Made by a program: the position numbers and the translations under genes | Shown here: positions 23,237 to 32,857 of the stretch, one piece after another | Position numbering within the stretch: position 1 is the first letter of the stretch | How the letters are laid out: each line of letters starts with the position of its first letter | DNA from: Colletotrichum lupini | Lineage: Eukaryota; Ascomycota; Sordariomycetes; Glomerellales; Glomerellaceae | NCBI RefSeq assembly: GCF_023278565.1 | Contig: NC_064679.1 | Span: forward strand, 2,108,001 to 2,172,000 | Reading direction: 5' to 3' | Length of the DNA: 64,000 bases | Notes under the pieces: model-generated | What the model saw: the letters and a program-made list of their open reading frames with translations, nothing else | The model's database searches: none | What the model was told of the DNA's origin: nothing

Positions 23237-23895
23237 TTAAGAGATCGGGGTGGCAGCGATGTAGTTGCAATCCGCGTTATCAAACGGGCTACCGCAGCCA
23301 GTCTTGGTATCCTTGTCGATGAACATCGCTGGCAGGTTGAAGTAGCACGTAGGGACCTTGCCCCAAGCCAAGTTGCTCAAGTCAACCTTATCCTTGTCAT
23401 CTCCACCGTTGAGCGCGCAGTCAATGATGGCGCGGTAGTACGGTTCACGGTTGCCGAGTCCGTACGAGGCCATCTTGTCGTAGATATCGGACTCAACCTC
23501 GGCCCAGTCGTTGTCAGGGCCCGGGTTGGGGTTGTTGCGCATGATGTAGAAGCAGTACTCCTCGCCATCCCGCAGCGCCATCCACTGCCGACCTGTGGCA
23601 TATCCGCAGGTCTCGCGAGACTTGACGTCATCGCGCTTGTCAGCGACGAGGTAGAGCTTGGCGGCGCTCATGACGTCGTTAGCGACCTTGGGCTTGATGT
23701 TGTTACTGATGGACTGGAGGGCGACAGTGACGGCCTGCTCGTCGTCGTCGACGAGGAACCAGCCGCCATTATAGAACTTTGTGATCTTGCTCTGGTAGGT
23801 ATCCCACTTGGGGGCCGGGAGCGAGTCGTACTCCGCCTGGCTGGTGCCGCCGCCGGTGGCGATGCGGAGGGTATTCTCAAGGGCACCAGTAGCTT
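23237..23895 (-). pseudogene. 3' part of the broken secreted-protein gene, displaced by inversion
   Basis: This 659-base open stretch on the - strand ends in a stop at 23237 and has no start of its own that would make a full gene. An internal ATG at 23671 is in frame, but nothing suggests it is used. Its first two bases complete the codon left open at 8643. The fragment encodes the C-terminal 219 residues, rich in Asp, Asn, Gly and Tyr with at least five Cys, fitting an extracellular disulfide-bonded domain. GC content is high, with no RIP-type stops. Unless transcribed from an LTR promoter, it should be silent. Confidence 0.9.
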
Positions 23896-23900
23896 GCTTG
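23896..23900 (-). repeat. target-site duplication GCTTG (inner end of copy 2)
   Basis: Reverse complement of CAAGC at 8639-8643. It separates the 3' gene part from the LTR start at 23901. Confidence 0.88.
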
Positions 23901-24074
23901 TGTCACGTAACAGGGATAGTAATCACATCTCACGAAGTACCCGTCACGTACTGAATTACGTATCTATTTTAAATATTATATATATAGACCCTTTTTTTTT
24001 CTTTTCTATTTTAATAATTAAGCTATTTTTATTATACTCTGTATACTTATTACTACGTATTATAACTCGTAATA
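23901..24074 (+). repeat. LTR of copy 2 (5' LTR)
   Basis: 174 bases starting TGTCACGTAACAGGGATAG. The outer end is the least RIP-altered LTR end in the window and shows the TG..CA termini. Confidence 0.9.
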
Positions 24075-24088
24075 ATTATAAACTTAGC
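24075..24088 (+). other. primer-binding site of copy 2
   Basis: ATTATAAACTTAGC directly after the LTR. Reversing presumed RIP changes again gives a GGTTATGAGCC-like sequence complementary to the initiator tRNA-Met anticodon loop. Both copies support the same ancestral site. Confidence 0.45.
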
Positions 24089-27000
24089 TTTTAATTAAGA
24101 CCTTATATTACAATAACGTACTTATTAATACGATTTTTATAATTTTTTTTAAAATAATTAACTTATTTATACTTATTTTAGCTTAAGTTAAATTAACTAA
24201 TTATAATAGTTAAATTAAATAGTTTAACGTATTTTATACTATAAATAAGGGCGTCGGGGTTTAGAAGTATATTCACTTAGATATTTTAGATTTTAACGTA
24301 TTTTTTAACCCCTCTATAGTACTTATTTTATTTTTAAAATTTAGATAATTAGTTATAACCCGTAATAAAAAAGAACTATAAGCTTATTAAGCTTATTATA
24401 AAGTATTTAAAAATAACTAAAAAAACTAAGAAATCTTTTATTAATAGTTTTTAAATATAACTCTTAGTACGAACTTTTTAACTTCTTTAAGTATAAGTAA
24501 TTTATAAAATTAAGCTAGGTTTTTTTTTATAAAGCTAGTTATATTACTTATTTTATATAGATAAATCTATTCCTATATTATATTTATAAAAAGGATTTAT
24601 ATACTTAAACATATTTAAAAATAATAAGAGCTTAATACTAAATATAAATAACTTATAGCTTATAAACGTAATATTATTAATATATATATTAAAATCCTCG
24701 TTTAGTAATTAATAAAATTAATTAATATTATATTATATAAATACGTATTTTAAAAAATTATTAAGAACGGTACTAAGTTTAATATATAGCGAATTATAAG
24801 ATATTTAAAATAGGAATTTATGCCCCCTAAACTAATAATAAGGAATGCGGTTTAAAAAGAATATTAATAAGTTTTTAACAAACCGAGGACTAAAATTAAC
24901 CCTTAATATTAATATAAGGAGTAGTAGTTTATTTATTTCTAAACTAAAACGTATAATATTTTAGAAATTAGTAAAGAGATCGCTATACTCGATTTTTTAG
25001 TTATAATTAAGTTTAGATTTAATTTTATATAAGGCTAACGTATATATAAGATTTTTAGTAAATTAATAGTTTTTAGAACGTATATGAGGACCTTTAAGGA
25101 AATTACGTATATATTTAGTTTAGTAATTTAGGATATATATACTAAACGACTTTTAAGTTAAAGAGGGGCTTATTTCATTTTTACTAAATACTCTAATTTA
25201 GTTAATAACGTAAATAATAAGGGTAACGTTATATACCCTTATAATTACGTATATTTATAGTATTTTATAGCGTATTAAAAATTAAAATAAGTATTTATAA
25301 GCTAAAACGCTAGTAAGCTATTAATACGAGTACTAAGGAGCTATATAAAGAAAGTTTTTATTATTATTAAATTAAGTAAGTAGAAATTATTTTATAATAG
25401 GCTTAGGAAAGCTAGTTAGCTAAGGAATAATAGAACCCTTAAGAAACCTAAGCTTTTAAAAAGATCCTTTAATTAATTTATAACGAGCTTATTAATAAAT
25501 TAAGACGAGGGCTATGTAGTTATTATATTTATAAAAGGTTAAAATTTAAAACTAAACGTAATCTTTAATACTTTTATAGGTAGTACTTACCCCTTTTTTT
25601 AAAATATAATAATAAATAGTTATAAAATAATATATTTAGTAAATAATAAGAGCTTATTTAAACCTAAGAGTTATATACTATTAAGTAATAAAGATTATAT
25701 TAAATTAGGAATTATGATATTACTTATTACTATACGTAGTACTTATATTATAAAGGGCGTTTTAAATAGACTTAAAAAAAAGGGAACTTATAATTTAAAG
25801 TTTTAAAACGTTACTTATATTAAGGGATTTTATATTAATATAATTCTAAAAACTTTATTAAATAAAAACGTATTTTAATATTGCGGCTTAGATTATATTT
25901 TATAATAGGGAACGTTTTATAAGAATATTATTAAAAAGTAGCTTATTTAAAAAAATAATTTAGTTTTTTTTAAATATAAGCTCCTTTAATCCTATCCTTT
26001 TTTTATAAACTTTAAGTATATCTTATAGAGCTTAGTTAGTATTATATTATTAGTTAGTTATAAAAAATTCCGTTATTTATATTAATATATTTATAAGAGG
26101 TTTAATAGCGTGCTCTTTTAGTATTTTAAAATAGGTTATCTCGGATTTAATACTTTTTATTAATTACTATATAAGACTCGAGGTATATATATTAAACCTT
26201 TATTATAAATTAAATATAAAATATATATATTATCTAAAGCTAAGATAATAGTCTTAAGAGGACTACTCCTAAGAAGAGCTTTATAGCTTTAGTACTATAT
26301 ATACTAAGATCTTTTTTATTTTAAACTATTTTTTAGTAAATAATAATATATACTTATAGTTTTTAACGAATATAGTAAGTAGTTTAAGAGGTTCTTTTTA
26401 AGGATTAAAATAGAAAAAGAAGTGCTTTTTAGATTATAGAGCCTCGAAATAGTAATTCGTTATTAAAAAGGGATTTTAATTTATTTTTTTAAAAATAATA
26501 ATAAGACCGCTCTTTTAATTATAAATATTAAATATATATATAAAATATAATATAGCGAGCTAGGAATTAGAATAGAACTTTTATTTTTATATATAAAGGA
26601 ACTTATAGGTAATACTAAAAGAGTAAGTTAATTTATAATTACTAAAGCTTATAAGATATACCTTTTTATAAACTTTTTTATAAATTTATAGGACGAAATA
26701 GTGCTAGTAGTAATTTTTATTTATAATATGACTTTACGGGAGGCTAATAAAGGGGATTTACTTATTATAATAAAAATTAATTAATAAAAGTAGTATTAAT
26801 ATTAGTAATAAATAGGTTATTAAGTATAGGATTTTAAATTAATTATTTTATATCTTAATAGTTTTTATATATATAGTTACTAAATATACCCTTTTTTTAG
26901 GGATTATAAGAGGGGTATATATTAAAAAGAGTTTAAAGTGCTTTTTTATAAGTATATAGGATACTTAGTTAGATATATATTAAAAATATATAATTTATAT

Positions 27001-29615
27001 AAAGTCTAAGTACTCGCGCTTAAGTAGGTATTTATTATAAAAAATATTAAGTTTAATAAAGAAGTTTTTTATAATCCCGTATATAAGGAGTAAGCTATTA
27101 TAAGTAAGTAAGTAAATTTAATAATTTAAGAAATATAAGAACTTTTTAATATTAATAATAAGTTAGTTTAAGTATTTAGGGAAGTAGATTTAGATTTTAA
27201 AAATACCAATATTTAAAATAACTCTATAATTAAAAATAGTATTATTATTAAATTTTTAATTATTTAAGACGCTAAGTAATTAATAAACGTATTTTAGGAT
27301 ATAATAAATAAGGCTAAAAAGGTTAATATAGTTTTATTATTATTATTAATTTTTAAAATAACCCCTTTATATAAGCTTAGGGGTAAGAGTAAAAAAGGGG
27401 ATATAATAATTAAGTTATAAATAGCTTTACGTAGTTTATAGTTTTTTTTATAAGCGCTTATATATATTATAAAAGTTTTTAAGTTTTTAATTCTTAATAG
27501 TTCTTAATAAAATATTAAAATATATAGTAAACGAAGTATTAATTATAAGGAAGTAATTCTTAATACTAAAGTCGATATTAATAAAGAATCTTTATAATAA
27601 ATTTTTATTATTATATAAGAATAGAGTTTATAAAAACTACTTTATTAAATACTAAATAAAGCTTTATTAGGTTTTAGACGTTTAAACCGGGCCTATAAAT
27701 TTTTATAATACTTTAATAATAGTATTTTTATAACGTTTTTATATTTAAATATAGAAAATAGTAATTATTTTAACTGTTTTTAAAACTACTTTTTTTATCA
27801 TTTTTATACTTAATTAATAAAAAGTTATAAAAAAAAGTAGTATAGGATATATAATACTTTATTAAGTAGTAAAAAGAGTAGTTTATAAGACTTATTTAAA
27901 GCGCTCTAGAGGAGTTTAAAAACTACGACTTACTAAAGTTAACTTTTAGAGCTTATTAGAAAAGTTTAATAATATTAAATATCTCTTATTATAATTATAA
28001 AAACTACTTAGGAATATTATAAATAAAAAAATAAAAAAGCTAAAAGATATCAGTATATAAAAAGAGGTTAATTATAATTCTAAATAAGGGATTTTATTTT
28101 TATTAAAATAAGTATATATTTATAAGTATAATGTTAGTAACGAGGTTAATAAAGTAAAAGTACGTATATATATAAAGGGGGATATATAACTACTTAACTT
28201 TTTATAAAATACGTACATTTTAATACTTATTATAAAAGCCTTTAGGCTTATAATAATAATAACTACCTAATTTAACTTTAAAATAAACTAATATAATATT
28301 ATTAATATATTCTTTAACGCGCTTTTTAAAAATAAAAAGCTAGTAATTATTAAACTCTTAAAAAGATATAAGGTTATTAATAAAGTAAGTAAGCTTTAAT
28401 ACGCTCTATATAGCCTCCGAAACTTATTAATTTTCTAGTTCTAAACCTTTATTTCTATACTTTATAATATAAATATAATATATAACTACGAGGAAATTTA
28501 TATTTACTAAACTATAAATAAAAAAATAATACTAATATTTAATATTAATAATTTTATTATTTTATATTATTAAAATAATTAAAAAGCGGCTTAGGGGATC
28601 GTTAATAATATAAAAAATTATATTAATTTTAAAAAGAATAGACTAATTAATTACTTCTTTAGAGTACGGATTTTATAAAACCGTACTATTTATAAAGTTT
28701 ATTTTATTTATAACGTATATATTAAGTAAGTTACTAAGCGCTTCGATTTTATAAATTTATTATATTTAGCTACTCCTCTTTCTTAAAAAAAGTTTAAACT
28801 AAACGAGGGGTAGGTAATAAAAAAGGAAATAAAAAGCTATTAAAAAAAGGTTAGGAATATACTTTATATAGCTATTATAATTAGATTAAATATTATTTTT
28901 ATTTATTTATAATTATTATAGTTCTTAACTAACCTAAGTATAACCTATATTAAAGTAATTAATTATTATATTTAATATCTTTATATAATAAAATATTTTA
29001 TGCTCTATTATAATAATATAATAAGTATATAATTATTATTTTTAATTACGAATACTAGCTTTATAAATAATAAAATAATACGATAATTATCTTAGGGATA
29101 TATAATATTCTTTTTTAATAGCCTAATTTAATAGAAATTAGTATACTAAGTAATAGTTACGACGTTAATTATTAAAATTAAGCTTTTTTATTTTAAAAAA
29201 ACTATAAAAAAAACTATAACTATAAAGTACCTTTTTAAGAATATTACCCTTAACTTAAGAAAAGTATAATTAATTAATTACGATAATTAATAAATAATAC
29301 GACTCGTGGTAAGGAAAAGAAAAAGAATAGCTACTTAACTTTATTATATTAATATATAAAATATATAGCTAAGATAAGAGTATATTAAAAGTAGCTTAGA
29401 GGTTACTTATATATTAATAAAAAATATATTAATAAATAAACTTACTAAAAACCTTTTATAAGCTAAGTTCGAATATTTCTATATATAAAGGGTATTATAA
29501 AAATTACGTAAAACTTACTATTATTTTTAAATATATTAAATATTTATATTTAAAATAAAATTAGTAAACGATTCGATAGTATAGGCGCGCGCGCGCAATA
29601 GACGGGGGTACTTAT

Positions 29616-30128
29616 CTAGCACGTATAGCTTTAACGAGGTAATGCGGGATATTCTTATAAAGAATATAAAAAGTAAATATTCATATAGAAGCAGGAATAT
29701 ATGAATATAGGGGATATAAGCGTATATAAAAGAGGTTTTTGTAGTAAAGAGAGTAATATAGTTGAATTACTATATGAGAAGTTGCTTGCTTAACGAAAGG
29801 TCTAGGTAGGCAAATACACGCCTACATATAGGCATAAAAACCTCTTACTAGAATATTCCATTGCTTATTAATTATGATATAATTAATAAGCGTATACGTA
29901 AGTGAATGCGTAATCGTAGTACGTAATTCCGCCTCGAGTAAATTCCAGATTATTCAGTTACCTTCCAGTACTTTCCACTGCTCACGTAAGCTTATATAAG
30001 CAGTATTGCTTACATAATCAATACCTATAATAATCTACAGAAATCGTAGATTAATATGGTATATAGTTTGCTTACGTCATATTGATAATAAGGCGAATAA
30101 TAAGGTAAACAAAGTTACCTTCGTAACA
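29616..30128 (-). mobile_element. 513-bp nested insertion in copy 2, probably a solo LTR
   Basis: Copy 1 lacks this block. It is flanked by ACTTAT on both sides (29610-29615 and 30129-30134). Read on the - strand it starts TGTTACGAAGGTAAC, like many fungal LTRs. It is visibly less AT-rich and keeps CA/TG dinucleotides, so it arrived after most RIP had hit its host, or was too short to be a RIP target. No coding capacity. The far end (GCTAG) does not show the canonical CA, so solo LTR is likely but not proven. Confidence 0.65.
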
Positions 30129-30442
30129 ACTTATAATAATTATAAAAAGTTAAAAAGAAAAAGAAAAATAATAGCTAAGCGACGCTATAAGAATTTAAAT
30201 ATATATAAAGTAGTTAAGTAGCCTCGCCCTTAGTAATTTATATATTAAAAATAGTAAAATACGTACTATTTTAAGTTAAGATTCTATTTATTTTAAATAA
30301 AAGGATATATTTATAATAAACGTAGTTTAAAAAACGTATATCCCTTATACTTATTTTTATTTATTTATATTTAACTAAATTAGGCCTTTATAAGGGTATT
30401 TAAAGATTTTATTTTAAATATAATAGCTCTTTAATAATAGTA

Positions 30443-30453
30443 ATTAGGGGGTA
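30443..30453 (+). other. polypurine tract of copy 2
   Basis: ATTAGGGGGTA immediately before the 3' LTR, identical to the tract of copy 1. Confidence 0.65.
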
Positions 30454-30630
30454 TATTATATAATAAGGATAGTAATTATATTTTATAAAGTACTTATTAT
30501 ATATTAAATTACGTATCTATTTTAAATATCGTATATATAGACCTTTTCCTTTTGTCTATTTCTACTTTAATAGTTAAGCTACTTTTATTATACTCCGTAT
30601 GCCCATTGTTGCGTGCCATAACTCGTGACA
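30454..30630 (+). repeat. LTR of copy 2 (3' LTR)
   Basis: 177 bases. The outer end reads GCCATAACTCGTGACA, the complement of the TGTCACGAG start of copy 1. The inner part is strongly RIP-mutated. Confidence 0.9.
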
Positions 30631-30635
30631 CTTAT
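30631..30635 (-). repeat. target-site duplication CTTAT (outer right)
   Basis: Reverse complement of ATAAG at 17315-17319. Confidence 0.85.
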
Positions 30636-31068
30636 TAACTAGTCTGCAGCTTCCAGACCATACGTGCGCCTGTGCATGACAACTAGTGGAGGTCATTCGA
30701 GAGTGAGTCGATATTTTATTGATTCATGACAGCGGCCTGACCGCGCCGGCATCAACGGTCACTTCAATTGTGGTTATTTCCATATGCCGCTACAATCGTC
30801 ACGGACTAAAAGGACGGTGTCTAGTACTCTCCGCGAAAACCACGATTCGGGGGTTGGGTGTCCCCGGAACCAGCCTAGTACATCTACATAAGCTGCTAAA
30901 ACCCGTGCCGCTGGCGTACCGCTTCCGTACCTTGTGGTGAAAGACTCGCCATTCCCATCGCACAATCAAGTACAAAAGGACCAAGAGACGAAATCAACAT
31001 CATTGAGTGTAGCAGCCTTCAATGCCCAAGAACTGCACTCCAATCACACAACGCTCCAATCGAGCAAT
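30636..31068 (+). promoter_or_regulatory. upstream region of the FAD monooxygenase
   Basis: No gene is supported. The monooxygenase frame stays open upstream to 30934 but without a family-like start. Before the inversion this stretch faced the BTB gene across one retrotransposon copy. Confidence 0.4.
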
Positions 31069-32308
31069 ATGGCAAGCAAAGTTTTCAAAGCTTCAATGTC
31101 AACCAAGACAGCCCCAATCGCCATCATTGGTGCTGGACCATGCGGCCTCACACTAGCCCGACTACTCGAGCGTCAAAAGGTCGACTACGTAATCTACGAA
31201 CGAGATAAGAGCGCTGCATCAGCCAACGCCGGTGGCTCGTTGGATATCCACGAGGCGACTGGTCAAGCGGCGCTTCGGAAGGCGGGTCTGTGGGATGCGT
31301 TTCGCAAAGAAGCCAGATGGGAAGACGACAGATTCACGGTATACGACAAATTTGGAAAGCAACATCTCGACATCAAAAGCAATGGCGGAGTTGATGAAGC
31401 GGGACGGCCAGAGATAGATCGCAAAGCGTTGCGACAAATCCTTCTGGACTCCGTACCGCAAGAGAAGATCCGATGGGGAAGCACCTTAAAAGCTGTTAAA
31501 ATGCATAAGGCTGGCTCGCCGGCCCTCGAGTTCACCTCCGGTGCCACTGCGGAAGGGTTCAAGCTTGTGGTTGGCACTGACGGTGCTTGGAGCAAGGTTC
31601 GCTCGATGGTATGGCACAATGATCTCACTCTCAATTGATGCTCGGTAACTGACGATGATCTAGATTACACAAGCGAAGCCTGAGTACTCCGGCAGAACAT
31701 ACGTGGAAGCCCAAATCACGGAAGAAAACCCGCTGTTCAAGTCAGTCTTGGACAAGTTTGGGCATGGAACTGCATCTTTACTGGCGGGAGCAAGCCAAAT
31801 GATCGTACAGCGGCAGGGAAACGGATGGTACAGGGTGTACTTCGGGATACAAGCTCCCGAGCACTACGTTGGCAGAGAGCTCGACTCAGCAAGCGTTGAT
31901 GCCTTGCGAAACTCACTGCTATCCGACTTCTACAGCGACTGGGCGGAGGAACCGAAAGACTACATCCGACGAGCCGACCACTTTCGCAGTTGGCCGTTGT
32001 ATCACCTCCCTGTTGAAAGTCAGAAATGGGCGACGGTGCCAGGTCTGGCCCTGGCTGGGGATGCAGCTCACTTGGCACTCCCCAACGGTGAAGGTGTCAA
32101 CTGTGCTATGTGGGATGCGATGGAACTGGCTAAAAGCATTGAGGCCTATGGCCTCGACAAGCTGGATGATGCGGTTCGCGAATATGAGAAGGACCTCTTG
32201 GTGCGGGGCAAAGCTCACATCGAAGACGGCATACAGCTTGGGAATCTGATGTCGCATGAGACTGGACCGGCCGCTTTAGTGAAGGCTTTCCAAGAGAACG
32301 ACTTCTAA
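31069..32308 (+). CDS. FAD-dependent monooxygenase (TetX/salicylate-hydroxylase-like)
   Basis: Exons are 31069-31608 and 31664-32308, with a 55-base intron between (GTATGG..TAG, branch CTGAC), giving 394 residues. The N-terminal Rossmann site is G-A-G-P-C-G at 21-26, followed by the E-R-D end of the second beta strand. The second FAD motif, G-D (312-313) in A-G-D-A-A-H, precedes L-P-N-G-E-G-V-N. These define group A flavin hydroxylases, which use NAD(P)H and O2 to hydroxylate aromatic or polyketide substrates in the cytosol; the substrate here is unknown. The ATG at 31069 was chosen because it has A at -3; the ATG at 31096 would shorten the protein by 9 residues without touching the fold. The Zn2Cys6 gene downstream on the same strand may be its regulator. 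Confidence 0.88.
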
Positions 32309-32857
32309 ATCGCACAGCGGGATACCAGGGAAAGAAGTGAGTTGTGAGGCACAGATTTGCACGAACACATCAAGTCCGACTTCCCGATGTCTCATTCGCC
32401 TATTATGTAGACCCTTTTTGTTTTGTTCTGGCGATAATATTAGATGCCAACGTTTACTGTCCGTGACCTTCCAACAATAGACTTGGAGTTGCCTTGAGGA
32501 CATAGAAACGTCAATAATAAAAATCTTACTTGTATCCATGAAAATAAGGCGCCTGTTGCCTGGCCTCTCTCTTCCAGCAGTGTCTCACGCTTGACTACGC
32601 CATTGATTCTGCCTGGGCTTACTCTCCCCGAAATTGTTAGTCGGCCCATTCTAAAGTCCGGATTACGCCGTGGTGCGGAGCACCAAAAAGCCACGCTTGA
32701 GATCCCGTCGTCAGCTTGACCCGTGCCTGGGGCAGAGCCCACCTTGCCCACCTCCGCCCGACATCATCGGTCCCCGGTCGTCACAACTGTCCGAAACCTA
32801 CTCAGCTCCCCTCTTCACGGCATCGGCCTTGGCACGACACCGTCCGACATTGCAACC
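32309..32857 (+). promoter_or_regulatory. intergenic region upstream of the Zn2Cys6 regulator
   Basis: No gene. C-rich, low-purine sequence near 32690-32857 is the likely leader. No operator was identified. Confidence 0.35.

Larger units (their letters stand above)
17315..23900. other. inverted chromosomal segment between the two retrotransposon copies
   Basis: The target duplications at the two ends of this segment (ATAAG at 17315, GCTTG at 23896) match those at the outer ends of the opposite elements, not those on their own. Re-inverting the segment restores both duplications and rejoins a split gene in frame. The segment holds a BTB gene, an AT-rich block and the 3' half of the secreted-protein gene. 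The inferred ancestral order is LPMO, intact secreted-protein gene, AT-rich block, BTB gene, FAD monooxygenase. Confidence 0.88.
23901..30630 (+). mobile_element. LTR retrotransposon copy 2, RIP-mutated, inverted relative to copy 1
   Basis: 6,730 bases between LTRs at 23901-24074 and 30454-30630. The orientation is + (primer site next to the left LTR, polypurine tract next to the right). It is collinear with the reverse complement of 8644-17314 apart from insertions: one of 513 bases here and two in copy 1. Near 27050-27110 a frame interrupted by stops resembles the start of a Copia reverse-transcriptase domain (an F-x-K-E-V...N-P-V-Y-K-E pattern). No intact gag or pol remains. Confidence 0.9.

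Noticed and set aside
23237..23671. Independent 144-residue gene starting at the ATG at 23671
   Set aside because: The frame is open upstream to the element junction, with family-like coding sequence, and joins the 5' part in phase. The internal ATG is just a methionine of the longer protein.
8644..30630. The outer TGTCACGAG...CTCGTGACA ends read as terminal inverted repeats of one 22-kb DNA transposon
   Set aside because: Each AT block has its own direct repeats at both ends, plus polypurine and primer sites, so these are two LTR elements in inverted orientation. The segment between them has separate genes and swapped duplications.
30934..31068. N-terminal extension of the FAD monooxygenase to 30934
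   Set aside because: The frame is open but starts with GTG, and the added residues do not resemble the family. The ATG at 31069 has a good context.
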